This document shows positions 42,938-53,173 of a stretch of DNA of 64,000 bases, piece by piece. The notes under the pieces were generated by a model. The model did no database searches. It was not told the DNA's origin and worked only from the letters and a program-made list of their open reading frames with translations. The stretch is from Anaerolineae bacterium (GTDB taxonomy: Bacteria > Chloroflexota > Anaerolineae > Aggregatilineales > Phototrophicaceae), in contig JAJDWK010000032.1 of assembly GCA_022825675.1 (NCBI GenBank), forward strand, positions 1 to 64,000, given 5' to 3'. The position numbers and the translations under genes were made by a program. How positions within the stretch are numbered: position 1 is the first letter of the stretch; every line of letters starts with the position of its first letter.

Positions 42938-45331
42938 ATGACCCGCGGCAAAGCCCGGGAAGCGCGGATTTTCCTGCTTGTCTGCGCCATTGTCGCGAGC
43001 ATCTATTTGTTGAGCTACCGCGCCACCATTCAGACTGGCGATGCGCTCCGTTCCCTCGATGCCACAACCAGCTTCCTGCGCTTTGGCGATTGGCTGATGG
43101 ACGAATCAAGCTGGAGCAAGCCAGCCCATCGCGTACGCGCGGCATCCCCGCTGCCATTAAGCGAATATGATGTCGACGAGCGCCTGCACATTCTGCTGGC
43201 GGCGCCCCTGCTGAAGCTGGCGGAAGCAGTCCCACGGCTCGGCAATATCCATACAGTGTGGCTTTTTAACATCATCGTGACGGCAGCCAGCGCCAGCCTG
43301 CTCTATCTTATAGTGCGGCAACTTAGCTGCGAGCGGGCGCCCGCGGTTCTGGTGGCTTTGAGCGCTGGCTTGGGCAGCAATTTATGGGCATACAGCCAGA
43401 CTTTCTTCCGCGAGCCGCTGGCGATGTTCTTTCTCTTGCTCGCCTGTTATGCGGTTCTTCTCGGCAGCGGCGCGCCGAAGCGGCGGCGATTGCTCAGCCT
43501 GGCAGCGGCGAGCGGCTGCATCACGCTGGCGGCGCTGACAAAATATTCGGCGCTGTTGGCGCTGCCGGGGCTGCTGGTTTTGGCGCTGTCCCCGCGCGAA
43601 GGCGACAGCCGCCGTCAAGCCAATTTGGCAGCGCTGGCGCTCGGGCTGATGGCGGGTTTGGCGCTTTTCTTCATACTGCTGGAGCCACTGCCGCCCGCGT
43701 TTGCCGGCTTGCTGACACGCTTTGGCTTGACTCCGCGCTTCGCCGGGCAGGCGCTGCGCGCCTATCTGCTAAGCCCGGGCGCGAGCATCTGGGGGACTTC
43801 GCCGATAGCGCTGCTGGCGCTCGCTGGCAGCGTGATGCTCTGGCGCGGCGGGCGCTATTGGCTGGTGGTTTCGATTTGGCTGGTCGTCTTCGGCTATGCT
43901 TTTGGGCATGCCCTGCTGACGGGCGAACACTGGTTTGGCGGGCTCAGCATGCCGCCGCGTTTCCTGCTGCCGGCACTGCCGATACTCGCGCTGGCAACGG
44001 CACCGCTGGCGCAGCGGATTTTCGTCAGCGGGCAGCGGCGGCTGCGGGCGATTTGGCTGGCGCTGCTGCTCTACGGCGTCTGGATTCAATTCTGCGCCGT
44101 ATCGCTTGATTTGGCGGTGTATAGCGACTCGCTGCCGCCAGGCGCGCCAACAAATGCCGAATGGGAGCCAGCGCTGCTGCAGCCGCGGTATTTCCGCTGG
44201 GTTGTGCTGCCGCAGCGCTGGGCAGACCTTGGGCTGGGCTTTTTGTGGACGCGCGCGGGCATCAGCGCCTGGGGGCTGAGCTTCGCACTCTACGCCGCGG
44301 CATCAGCGGCGCTATTGTTTGCCCTGCTGCGGAATCCAAGCGGACGTTGGCGGCATGCGGCGCTGCCCCTGTGCATTTTCTGCATCCCTTTGACGCTGCT
44401 CAATCTTAGCCTGGCATACGACAAAGACCCGCGCGCAAATGCGCGGCAGCAAGCGCTGCATGAGGCGCTTGACTTCCTCGCGGAGAATGCCGAGGGCGAC
44501 GATGTGCTGCTCTTGCCCGGGAATCGATATCGCGATTTTATCCTGAATTATCTGGACGAGCATCAGCCGCGCCCGGTCATCTTGACGCTGCCTTTGGCGC
44601 AAGCGCCCAGCGACAAACAGCCGGCGCCGGTAACATCGCAGAATCCCAACGACTGGTTTGATACGCGCAACACGCGCATCATCCGCCACCTCGCCGAGAG
44701 GCATGACCGCCTTTGGCTCCTCGCCAATACCAGCCGCGCCATGGCTTGGAGCTTCCAGCCGCTGGAGCGCTATCTGGCGCGCCATTATTATCCGCTGCGC
44801 CAGATTCCACTAGCCACCGCGGACGATTCCGTTCGCCTCTACGAAGTGAGTACGGCGCAGCCTGCGCCTAATCCGCTCTCGCCTTATTCGGGCGATATCG
44901 CCACCGACCTGCGCTATGGCGAGCAAATTCGGCTGGCGGCGCTGACATTGCCGGCGGGCAGGCGCTATCAGCCGGGAGAGGTCATCGCGCTCTCGCTCTT
45001 GTGGCGCGCCGATACGACACCAGAGCGGGATTACACTGTCGCCTGGTTCATCGCTGATGCTGGCGGTCAGCAGCCCGTCGCCCAAGGGTATGACAGCGCG
45101 CCGCAGTTCAATTACGCGCCGACATCAAGCTGGCGCGCGGGCGAAGAGATTTGGGACCAGCGCGCCCTGCGCCTGCCAGCGCGGATAGCGCCCGGCGAAT
45201 ATCAGATGTGGATTGTGCTCTATACCCTGGCGCCGGCGCAGGCTGGCACAATTCCCTTGCCCGTGCGCGGCGCGCAGACAGCTGGCGAAGGCACAATCGG
45301 CATTTTGCCCGTCACGCTGCTTATTGAGTGA
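42938..45331 (+). CDS. Large GT-C-like membrane protein with C-terminal beta domain
   Basis: About 797 residues. Residues 10-510 carry roughly eleven to thirteen hydrophobic spans with acidic first-loop residues (DVDERLHILLAAPLLKL), as in GT-C glycosyltransferases that use lipid-linked sugars. Residues 520-800 are extracytoplasmic and end in a beta domain whose core (PGEVIALSLLWRAD-T-PERDYTVAW) is similar to segments near the end of the protein at 49136. ATG 42938 is chosen; TTG 42920 in frame is an alternative. Sugar and acceptor are unknown. Confidence 0.65.
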   Translation: MTRGKAREARIFLLVCAIVASIYLLSYRATIQTGDALRSLDATTSFLRFGDWLMDESSWSKPAHRVRAASPLPLSEYDVDERLHILLAAPLLKLAEAVPRLGNIHTVWLFNIIVTAASASLLYLIVRQLSCERAPAVLVALSAGLGSNLWAYSQTFFREPLAMFFLLLACYAVLLGSGAPKRRRLLSLAAASGCITLAALTKYSALLALPGLLVLALSPREGDSRRQANLAALALGLMAGLALFFILLEPLPPAFAGLLTRFGLTPRFAGQALRAYLLSPGASIWGTSPIALLALAGSVMLWRGGRYWLVVSIWLVVFGYAFGHALLTGEHWFGGLSMPPRFLLPALPILALATAPLAQRIFVSGQRRLRAIWLALLLYGVWIQFCAVSLDLAVYSDSLPPGAPTNAEWEPALLQPRYFRWVVLPQRWADLGLGFLWTRAGISAWGLSFALYAAASAALLFALLRNPSGRWRHAALPLCIFCIPLTLLNLSLAYDKDPRANARQQALHEALDFLAENAEGDDVLLLPGNRYRDFILNYLDEHQPRPVILTLPLAQAPSDKQPAPVTSQNPNDWFDTRNTRIIRHLAERHDRLWLLANTSRAMAWSFQPLERYLARHYYPLRQIPLATADDSVRLYEVSTAQPAPNPLSPYSGDIATDLRYGEQIRLAALTLPAGRRYQPGEVIALSLLWRADTTPERDYTVAWFIADAGGQQPVAQGYDSAPQFNYAPTSSWRAGEEIWDQRALRLPARIAPGEYQMWIVLYTLAPAQAGTIPLPVRGAQTAGEGTIGILPVTLLIE

Positions 45332-45428
45332 CGCGCCCCAGCCCGCGCTGAGAGAATCTTCTATTCTGTAACGCAGCGGATTCGATTACACTCAGCGGCG
45401 CGCATTGCATCCAGTACTTTGGAGGCTT

Positions 45429-47222
45429 ATGGCAGCCGAGTTCAGCGTACAATCCCAAATCAAGACGAACCACAGCAATCCCTTCCGCTTCATCCTGTCG
45501 CATATATTCCGCCATCCGGTTGCCGCGCTCTTGCTGATATTTGGCGCATTTTGTAATGCCTTCCTCGCTGGCGTGGTGCCAGGGGCGGTCGGCAGCGCCT
45601 TTGACGCCATCCTGCTGCGCAACGAGCAGACCTATACGCTCGTGCTCAACAGCGTCTGGCTGATACTGGTATCGCAGACCTCGCGCTCGCTCCTGCAATT
45701 TATGCGCAATTTTTCGGCGGAAGTCTTCGCCCAGCGCTTCGAGCGGGATATCCGCGATGAACTGTATTCCAGCTTGCTGGGCAAAAGCATGAGCTATCAC
45801 GACCGGCAGCCGGTCGGCGAGACGATGGCGCGCGTCACCAACGATGTGCGCGAGATGAACTTCATGATGAACCCCGGCATCAATCTCGTCATCGGCGCCA
45901 ACATGTTCCTGATGATGCCGGCGCTGTACACGCCCAGCATTGATGCGCGATTGCTGCCCGCGCCGCTGTTTTTTATCCTGTCCCACCTCTGTGTGCAGGT
46001 CTATTTTGTGCTGCGCCTGCACCCAATCGCGCAAGAAGTGCGCGGCAGCTTCGGGCACATGAACGCGCGGCTGGCAGAATCCCTCGATGGCTTGGAAGTG
46101 GTGAAAGGCGCCGCGCAAGAAGCCAGCGAAACCGCGGCCTTCAATCGGCTGGCGGATTTGGTGCGCGACCGCTTCATTGAGCAGGGCGAATTTGAGGCGC
46201 GCTATCTTTCGATATTCCTCTTCGGCATCACCGTTGTCGCCGCTTTGCTGCATTCGGCGCAGCTCTTCGCAGAAGGCATCCTGGTCGAGGGCGAGGTCAT
46301 CGCCTATTTGGGCTTGATAAATCTATTTCAATTTCCGGTATTCATCTCATTATTCTCTTCCTCGCGGATTGCATCGGGCTATGCCAGCGCGGCGCGCATA
46401 TTGGAAGTGCTGCAAGCGCAGACCAAGCTGGACCAGAATGCGCGGGGCTTCAATGGCAAAATCGCCGGAGACATCAGCTTTGAAAATGTGTCTTTCGGCT
46501 ACAGCACCGATGACGCGGTGCTGCAAGAGATTTCTTTCACGGTCAAAGCGGGGCAGACAGTGGCGCTTGTCGGGCAGACTGGCGCCGGCAAATCGACGCT
46601 CAGCAAACTCATCAACCGCATTTATGATGTCGATAGCGGGCGCGTACTGGTGGATGGCGTGGATGTGCGCGACTGGAAGCTGCAGGCGCTGCGTTCGCAA
46701 ATCAGCGTTATCGAACAGGACATTTTCCTTTTCAGCCGCAGCGTCGCCGAAAATATCGCCTTTGGCATGGACGAGCTGGACCAGGAAAGCATCGCCGAAT
46801 CGGCAAAGCTGGCGCAAGCGCACGAGTTCATTGCCAACTTTCCCGCGGGCTACGACACCATTATCGGCCAGCGTGGCATGACCCTCAGCGGCGGGCAGCG
46901 GCAGCGTCTGGCGCTCGCGCGGGCATTCCAAACAGACCCGCCCATCCTGATACTCGACGACAGCACCAGCGCCATCGACAGCGCTACTGAAGACCGCATC
47001 CAGCGGGCGATTTGGTCGGCGGCGCGCGGGCGCACCACCTTGCTGATAACGCATCGGCTCTCGCAGATTCGCTGGGCAGATCACATCATCGTCTTGCGCA
47101 AAGGGCGGGTTGTGGCGCAGGGCAGCCATCAGGATTTGCTGCGCAGCTCCGAATCCTACCGGCGGATTTTCGACCGCTATGCGCCGGGCGACAGCGCCAA
47201 TGGGCGCGAGGCAGGGGGCTGA
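45429..47222 (+). CDS. Heterodimeric ABC exporter subunit 1 (degenerate Walker B)
   Basis: A 597-residue half-transporter with membrane domain (residues 15-310) and ATPase domain (340-590). Walker A GQTGAGKST and signature LSGGQRQR are normal, but Walker B ends ILILDDSTS: aspartate replaces the catalytic glutamate. This is the hallmark of the inactive-site subunit in TM287/288- or BmrCD-type exporters. GGAGG precedes ATG 45429, though only 3 nt away; TTG 45405 is the alternative. Partner gene follows after 2 bp. Confidence 0.9.
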   Translation: MAAEFSVQSQIKTNHSNPFRFILSHIFRHPVAALLLIFGAFCNAFLAGVVPGAVGSAFDAILLRNEQTYTLVLNSVWLILVSQTSRSLLQFMRNFSAEVFAQRFERDIRDELYSSLLGKSMSYHDRQPVGETMARVTNDVREMNFMMNPGINLVIGANMFLMMPALYTPSIDARLLPAPLFFILSHLCVQVYFVLRLHPIAQEVRGSFGHMNARLAESLDGLEVVKGAAQEASETAAFNRLADLVRDRFIEQGEFEARYLSIFLFGITVVAALLHSAQLFAEGILVEGEVIAYLGLINLFQFPVFISLFSSSRIASGYASAARILEVLQAQTKLDQNARGFNGKIAGDISFENVSFGYSTDDAVLQEISFTVKAGQTVALVGQTGAGKSTLSKLINRIYDVDSGRVLVDGVDVRDWKLQALRSQISVIEQDIFLFSRSVAENIAFGMDELDQESIAESAKLAQAHEFIANFPAGYDTIIGQRGMTLSGGQRQRLALARAFQTDPPILILDDSTSAIDSATEDRIQRAIWSAARGRTTLLITHRLSQIRWADHIIVLRKGRVVAQGSHQDLLRSSESYRRIFDRYAPGDSANGREAGG

Positions 47223-47224
47223 AG

Positions 47225-49045
47225 ATGGCGGCGATTTTCGGCGGCTTACAGAGCGACAGCTACGATCGTCAATACAGCGACCGCTACCTGCTGGGGCGCA
47301 TCGGCAAATACCTGGGCGAGCACCGGCGGCAAGCGCTTTGGGGGCTGCTGGGCTTCTTGGTGGTGGGCGTCACGCGGGCGGTGCGCCCGGTATACATCAG
47401 CGCGGCGATTGACGAAATGGTCGGCGGCGGGGAGTTCCTCAGCTTTGTGCTGGCGGTGCTGGCGGCGATCGCCATCGCCGAATACATCTCGAATTATGGG
47501 CGGCGGCGCTTCACCGTCATCGTGATTGGGCGCATGGTGGCGCAGATGCGCAAGCAGGCATTCCACGCCGCTATCGAGCGCGACCTGGCATTTTATGACC
47601 GCAACAAATCGGGCGCTGTCATCAGCCGCATCACCAGCGACACCCAGGAATTCGGCGATGTGATGCTGCTGGGCAGCGAGGTGATTTCGCAATTTCTTTC
47701 GGTCATTATCCTCTTCGCCGCCCTGCTCAGCTATTCCCTGCACTTAACGCTCGTGCTGATTTTGACGATGCCCTTGGTAGTTGCGGCGGCTTTGGCATTT
47801 CGTTATGTGGCGCGCATCGTGACGCGGCAAGGCGCGCGCGCTATGGCGGTCGTCAACGACAATATCCAGGAAAGCGTCACCGGCATCAGCGTCGCCAAGA
47901 ATTTCCGCCAGGAAACGATGATTTATAAGGAGTTTTCCGCAGTCAATATCTTGAGCTACAAGATAAACTTGCGCCGCGGCTTTGTGATGTCGCTGGTCTT
48001 CCCGACGATGGGCGTGCTCTCGGCGATTGCGCTGTCGATTATCATCTGGGTCGGGACGGAATCAGTGCTGGATGGGGCGATAACGGCGGGTGCCTGGTAT
48101 CTTTTTGTGCAAGGGGTGGATAGATTTTGGTTCCCATTTATGAATCTGGCGTCGATATGGAGCCAATTTCAGCAAGGATTAAGCGCGGTGGAGCGCATCT
48201 TTGCCTTGATTGACGCCGAAAATTCCGTGCGGCAAAGTGATTCTATCGCCTTGCCGGCGCTGGCGGGGCGCATCCAATTTGACCGCGTGAGTTTCCACTA
48301 TGACCGCGGAGAGCCGGTCCTGCGCGAATTCAACATTGACATTAAACCTGGGGAAAATGTCGCGTTCGTCGGGCATACTGGCGCTGGCAAAAGCACCATC
48401 ACCAAGCTGGTTACGCGCTATTATGAATTTCAAGAGGGTGCGCTCCACATTGACGGCGTTGACATCCGCAGCCTCGACCTAAAGCACTATCGCGGGCAGC
48501 TAGGCATTGTGCCGCAGCTTCCCTTCCTCTTCAGCGGCACCGTGCTGGACAATATCCGCTATGGCAATCGCGAAGCGAGCGATGAGGAGATTCAGCAAAT
48601 CGCGCGAAGCATTGGCAAGGGAGAATGGCTGGACAGCTTGCCCGACGGCTTAAAGACGGATGTCGGCGAGCGCGGCTCCCAGCTAAGCGTTGGGCAGCGA
48701 CAATTGGTCAGCCTCTTGCGAGTCCTGGTGCAAAAGCCCTCGATATTCATTCTTGATGAGGCGACCGCCAGCATCGACCCTTTCACCGAATCGCAAATTC
48801 AAGATGCGATAGAGCTTATCCTGGCGCGGTCGACTTCCATCTTGATCGCCCATCGCTTGAGCACAGTGCAAAGCGCCGACCGCATCATCGTGCTGCGCGA
48901 TGGCGCTATCATTGAAGAAGGCAATCACGACGCTTTGATGCGCGGCGGCGGGCATTATGCCGAGCTGTATAACACCTATTTCCGCCACCAGTCCCTGAAC
49001 TATGTGGAAGGCGCCAGAGACCGCTTCGCCACCGAGCCCGCCTGA
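47225..49045 (+). CDS. Heterodimeric ABC exporter subunit 2 (altered signature motif)
   Basis: A 606-residue half-transporter starting at ATG 47225, just after the stop of subunit 1. Walker A GHTGAGKST and Walker B FILDEATAS with the catalytic glutamate are intact, while the signature is LSVGQRQL instead of LSGGQ. Combined with subunit 1 this gives one consensus ATP site (Walker motifs of subunit 2 with the signature of subunit 1) and one degenerate site. Substrate unknown; flanking GT-C genes suggest an envelope lipid or glycolipid. Confidence 0.9.
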   Translation: MAAIFGGLQSDSYDRQYSDRYLLGRIGKYLGEHRRQALWGLLGFLVVGVTRAVRPVYISAAIDEMVGGGEFLSFVLAVLAAIAIAEYISNYGRRRFTVIVIGRMVAQMRKQAFHAAIERDLAFYDRNKSGAVISRITSDTQEFGDVMLLGSEVISQFLSVIILFAALLSYSLHLTLVLILTMPLVVAAALAFRYVARIVTRQGARAMAVVNDNIQESVTGISVAKNFRQETMIYKEFSAVNILSYKINLRRGFVMSLVFPTMGVLSAIALSIIIWVGTESVLDGAITAGAWYLFVQGVDRFWFPFMNLASIWSQFQQGLSAVERIFALIDAENSVRQSDSIALPALAGRIQFDRVSFHYDRGEPVLREFNIDIKPGENVAFVGHTGAGKSTITKLVTRYYEFQEGALHIDGVDIRSLDLKHYRGQLGIVPQLPFLFSGTVLDNIRYGNREASDEEIQQIARSIGKGEWLDSLPDGLKTDVGERGSQLSVGQRQLVSLLRVLVQKPSIFILDEATASIDPFTESQIQDAIELILARSTSILIAHRLSTVQSADRIIVLRDGAIIEEGNHDALMRGGGHYAELYNTYFRHQSLNYVEGARDRFATEPA

Positions 49046-49135
49046 TGCCCCAAGCGGCAGGCGCATTTGCATTTCGCCTGGCTGGGATTGCAAGTATACT
49101 TCGCTTGAGCCGAGGGCTACCCCAATGAACTGCTT

Positions 49136-51793
49136 GTGGCAAAAGCGCAGCGCATGAGGCGACAATACCGAGCAACACTCTCCCGCTGGGCGCAGCCCTT
49201 CGCGCGCCGCCTGGCGGGGGTCGCGGCTCAATGCGCCGCCGTCAGCGGCAGGATATGGCGGCGGCTGGACGCTGTCGATATCCCGCTCAGCCCGCTGCAG
49301 TGGATCAGCGTCTTGTATCTTGCTTTTGGCATTCTCTACGCCTTCGCCACGCCGGTGTTTGAAGCCAATGATGAGATTTGGCATTTTGGCTACATCCAGC
49401 ACCTGCGCGAGACTGGCGCGCTGCCAGTTCAAATATTTGACGGGCGCGACACCCTCTATCAGCAGCATGGCAGCCAGCCGCCGCTGTATTATGGGGCGAT
49501 GGCGCTGCTGACAGCGCCGTTCAGCATCGACGACAGCGAGCAGTATCGCCGCCTCAACCCCCATGTCAGCGCGGATGAGCCCGCGGCCTTCGGCAACAAA
49601 AACTTGATTCTGCACGATGAAGACCGCTCGCTGCTGCGGGGCACGGGCTTGGTGGTGATGCTGCTGCGTTTTGCGGGGCTGGCGCTGGGACTGGGCACAA
49701 TTGCCTGCGTCTACAAAATCGGCGAATTGGTTGCGCCCCAGCGCCCGACTGTCGCCTATGTCGCCGCGGCGCTCACCGGGCTTAACCCGATGTTTATATT
49801 CGTCAGCGCGTCCGTGACCAACGACAGCCTGTCCGCCGCTTTGAACGGGCTGCTGATTCTGCTGACGCTGCGCTGCCTGCGTGATGGCTTCTCCCGCCGT
49901 TCCAGCGTGGGCATCGCGCTGCTCTTCGCGCTCAGCTGCTTGTGCAAAGCGACGGTTTTCACGCTGCTGCCGGTGTTGATTGGCGTGGCTTTATATGTCT
50001 ACCGCAAAACGCGCGACCGGCGCGGGCTGCTCAGCTTCTTCTATCTGTTGGCGCTTGTGTGGTTGTTGATTGCCGGCTGGTGGTTCCTGCGCAATGTGCA
50101 ACTGTATAACGAGCCTTTCGGGCTGCACATGATGGCGAATATCGCGGGACCGCGCGGCCTCAACTTCAACCTGTTGGACCTCTTCGGCGAATATCAGCAA
50201 TTTCGCATGTCCTATTGGGGGCTGTTTGGCGCCCAGAACATCCAAGTCGCCAGCATCGTGTATGTCCTGCTCGATTTGGCGACGCTGGCGGCGCTCTTTG
50301 GCGCTGCTTTTTTGCTGCTGCAATTGCTCGCCATCAGCGACCTCGCCTATGCCCGCTACGAGCTGGCGCATCTTCTAACTTTGATGAGCGCGCTGGCGCT
50401 CCTGTGGCTGGGGATTTTGTATTGGAGCGCGCTCAGCCCCGAGCACGAAGGCAGGATGCTCTTCCCCTTGGTGGCGATAGTCAGTCCATTGCTCGCGGTG
50501 GGCTTGGTTGAAGTTGTCTGGTGGCTGGTATTTTCGCTGCGCCCGCCGAATCTGGAATTTGTGCGCGCGGGGGACGCCGTGCCGCGGAAGCTGCTGCAGG
50601 CAACGATGACTTGGCAGCTGCGCTTCCTGGGCATTGTCGCGCTGCTGGCGCCCATCACCGTTATTGCCAGCCAATACACATCGCCGCAGCCAGTGGCAGC
50701 CGCGCCCGGCAATGCCAGCGCCGTCTACGCGCGCTATGGCGATGTCTCGCTAATCGCGTATGAGCGGGTTGACCGCCGTTATAACGCTGGCGACCAAGTC
50801 CGCGTAAAGCTGTACTGGCAGGTTGAGCGTCCAGCGGCGTCCGACAACAGCATCCTGCTCACGCTGGTGGATGACCGCGGGCAAGCCATCGGCAACTATA
50901 TCAGCTACCCTGGCGCCGGCAGTTTGCGCAGCTCCCGCTGGCAGGCGGGGGCAATCTATCCCGACGAGTATCTGATTGACATGCATCCCGCGGCGCATGG
51001 GCGCTATCCCTTCGCCCTGGAAGTGCAATGGCAGGATGGCGTCAATCACAGCGCCATCAACGGCACCGATGCCACTGGCTCGCCAATCGCGCCGGTCCGT
51101 CTCAATATCGGCGCGGTTGTAACAGCGCGCTATCAAGCCGCGCCCAGCGGTTTCAACGAGATTCCCCTGGATTCACAGCCAGTCTTTGATGATGCCATCC
51201 GTCTGGAAGCGTTCCAGCTTGATCTCGAACTCAATGAAATCTCCTTGAGCTGGAAGGCGGAGACTACTCCAGAAGAAAATTATACGGTATTTGTGCATTT
51301 GCTGGACGCAGCGGGCGCAATTCTGAGTCAAGCCGATGGCTCGCCGCGGCTGCCCACTAGATATTGGCGCTGGGGCGAGACCTTCACCACCCATCACATT
51401 TTGCCGGCGGCGCATACCATGCTCGAGCATACAGTCATCGTTGGCTTGTACCTCAATGACGGCATCAGCAACCCCAAAGCCGAATACAGCCTGTCCGCGA
51501 GCGCGCAATCAGAAGCGCCTGGCGCTGCGCTTTTGGGGGAGCCTGCCGGGCTGGCAGCGGTCGAAACCGAAGCGGCTGTCGATACCACCGCCGAAGCCGA
51601 GATGACAGCCGAGGACAGCCTCGATGAGGAGGAGCTTGTCCTGGACGCGTACACCATCCCTTGGGACATCGCGGCGGAAGCGCTCGCCCTCACGCCGAGC
51701 CCGGAGCCGACTGCAGATGCTGCTGATGATGTCGATGGCGGCAATCAAGATGCGGCGACCGCGCAAGAACGGGCAACCGCGCCCCCGCCTTAA
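49136..51793 (+). CDS. Large GT-C/DUF2142-like membrane protein with C-terminal beta domains
   Basis: An 885-residue protein. The first loop holds EANDEIWHFGYIQHLRETGALP and QPPLYYGAMA, the acidic and PPLYY motifs of GT-C-type membrane glycosyltransferases. About eleven spans lie in residues 55-520. Two extracytoplasmic beta segments follow (AGDQVRVKLYWQVERP near 550, NEISLSWKAETTPEENYTV near 700), then an alanine/glutamate-rich low-complexity tail (800-885). Start GTG 49136; ATG 49154 is also possible. The sugar is unknown. Confidence 0.65.
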   Translation: MAKAQRMRRQYRATLSRWAQPFARRLAGVAAQCAAVSGRIWRRLDAVDIPLSPLQWISVLYLAFGILYAFATPVFEANDEIWHFGYIQHLRETGALPVQIFDGRDTLYQQHGSQPPLYYGAMALLTAPFSIDDSEQYRRLNPHVSADEPAAFGNKNLILHDEDRSLLRGTGLVVMLLRFAGLALGLGTIACVYKIGELVAPQRPTVAYVAAALTGLNPMFIFVSASVTNDSLSAALNGLLILLTLRCLRDGFSRRSSVGIALLFALSCLCKATVFTLLPVLIGVALYVYRKTRDRRGLLSFFYLLALVWLLIAGWWFLRNVQLYNEPFGLHMMANIAGPRGLNFNLLDLFGEYQQFRMSYWGLFGAQNIQVASIVYVLLDLATLAALFGAAFLLLQLLAISDLAYARYELAHLLTLMSALALLWLGILYWSALSPEHEGRMLFPLVAIVSPLLAVGLVEVVWWLVFSLRPPNLEFVRAGDAVPRKLLQATMTWQLRFLGIVALLAPITVIASQYTSPQPVAAAPGNASAVYARYGDVSLIAYERVDRRYNAGDQVRVKLYWQVERPAASDNSILLTLVDDRGQAIGNYISYPGAGSLRSSRWQAGAIYPDEYLIDMHPAAHGRYPFALEVQWQDGVNHSAINGTDATGSPIAPVRLNIGAVVTARYQAAPSGFNEIPLDSQPVFDDAIRLEAFQLDLELNEISLSWKAETTPEENYTVFVHLLDAAGAILSQADGSPRLPTRYWRWGETFTTHHILPAAHTMLEHTVIVGLYLNDGISNPKAEYSLSASAQSEAPGAALLGEPAGLAAVETEAAVDTTAEAEMTAEDSLDEEELVLDAYTIPWDIAAEALALTPSPEPTADAADDVDGGNQDAATAQERATAPPP

Positions 51794-52323
51794 TCAAGCG
51801 ATGTGGCAGGAGCCTGCCCATTACTGTCGGGCGCGCCATAGATATCCGCCCAGGCAGCGCGCATTTGGCGGGCGATGCTATGTAAGGTATCCGCTATCGT
51901 GCGCGTCTCGCCGATAGTTGTCATGAAGCTGGCGTCGCCATTCCAGCGCGGCACGATGTGGAAGTGAAAATGCGCCGCAATCCCGGCGCCGGCCGCCGCG
52001 CCGATATTCGCGCCGATGTTGAAAGCTGGCGGGTCGGCGATGGCGCGCAGCACAGTCATGCTGCGATTGCTCATCAGCATTAGGTCGGACAGCGCGGCTG
52101 GCGACAGCTCTTCCGGGGAGGCAATATGGGCATACGGTATCACCATCGTGTGGCCATAGGCGTAGGGATAGCGGTTGAGAATCGCAAATGTATGTGAGGA
52201 GCGGGCGATCTCGTGCTCGTATTTCGCTGGCGGCAGTTGCGCAATTCGGCAGAATACACAACCGTCCGCCTTTACCTTGCCCTGCACATAGTCGCGGCGC
52301 CAGGGCGTGAACAGATGCTGCAT
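51790..52323 (-). CDS. HIT-family nucleotide hydrolase/phosphorylase
   Basis: A 177-residue protein beginning MQHLFTPWRRDYV. It has a CVFC zinc-type pair near residue 22, NRYPYAYGHTMVIPYAH near 48-64, and the catalytic histidine triad HFHFHIVPRW near residues 117-126. This long HIT form resembles Ap4A phosphorylase or Ap4A-hydrolase-like proteins of Actinobacteria and Chloroflexota. ATG 52323 gives the standard start; an upstream extension has no similarity. It is divergent from birA. Confidence 0.87.
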   Translation of the reverse strand: MQHLFTPWRRDYVQGKVKADGCVFCRIAQLPPAKYEHEIARSSHTFAILNRYPYAYGHTMVIPYAHIASPEELSPAALSDLMLMSNRSMTVLRAIADPPAFNIGANIGAAAGAGIAAHFHFHIVPRWNGDASFMTTIGETRTIADTLHSIARQMRAAWADIYGAPDSNGQAPATSLD

Positions 52324-52417
52324 CGCTATCTCCAAGTGTATGGGCGCACCCGCCCATTCTAGCGGCGCGCTATCGTCTGCTACAATGCGCAGAAATTGAT
52401 AGAGGAAGCAGCTCAAA

Positions 52418-53173
52418 ATGAGCCTTTCGAGCGAATCGCTCAAGCGCGCTTTGCGCCACCCATTCCAATACTATGACCGCGTCGAAAGCAGCAGTGACAT
52501 CGCCAAAGCCTGGCTGCTGCAAGGCGCGCCCGAGCTGGCATGTGTGATTGCCGATGAGCAGCTCCGCGGGCGCGGGCGCGGAAGCAAGAAATGGCATAAC
52601 CCGCCCCAGTCCGCGCTGGCGCTTTCGGTCATTTTGCGCCCGCCGCCCGAATATGCCAGCCGCATCACTTTGCTTGGCGCTGTCAGTGTCTATGACCTGG
52701 CGGCGCAAATCGGCTGCCCGAGCCTGGGCATCAAATGGCCCAACGATGTGCAAGCGCATGGCAAAAAGCTCAGCGGCGTGCTGGCCGAATCAATTTGGCA
52801 GGGCGAGCGCCTTGTCGGCCTTGTGCTGGGCATCGGCGTGAATGTGCGCGTCGACTTCCGCGGCAGCCCGCTGCAAGGGCTGGCAATCAGCCTGGAAGAC
52901 GCTGTGGGCAGGCGCTTGGACCGCACTGAACTGCTGCGCCTGCTGCTGGGGCATATCGAGCGCTGGTATCGGCAAATTGGCAGCGCGCACTTGCATAGCT
53001 ATTGGCGCGCCCGCCTCAATATGCTGAACAAACGGGTATCAACGGCGGCGCTGGAAGGCATAGCGGTGGATGTCAGCGCTGATGGCGCGCTGCTGCTGCG
53101 GGACGACGCCGGGCGTATGCACGAAGTTCAAGCGCCGGACATTCGCATCCATGCTGCCGATGGGATGGCCTGA
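52418..53173 (+). CDS. birA: Biotin--[acetyl-CoA carboxylase] ligase
   Basis: A 251-residue class I biotin protein ligase without the N-terminal DNA-binding domain, so it does not regulate biotin synthesis. Motifs: DEQLRGRGRGSKKW (the biotinyl-AMP loop) near residues 46-59, GIKWPNDV near 105-112, GIGVNV near 138 and the C-terminal SH3-like domain. It overlaps the next gene by 1 bp (TGATG). Confidence 0.9.
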   Translation: MSLSSESLKRALRHPFQYYDRVESSSDIAKAWLLQGAPELACVIADEQLRGRGRGSKKWHNPPQSALALSVILRPPPEYASRITLLGAVSVYDLAAQIGCPSLGIKWPNDVQAHGKKLSGVLAESIWQGERLVGLVLGIGVNVRVDFRGSPLQGLAISLEDAVGRRLDRTELLRLLLGHIERWYRQIGSAHLHSYWRARLNMLNKRVSTAALEGIAVDVSADGALLLRDDAGRMHEVQAPDIRIHAADGMA

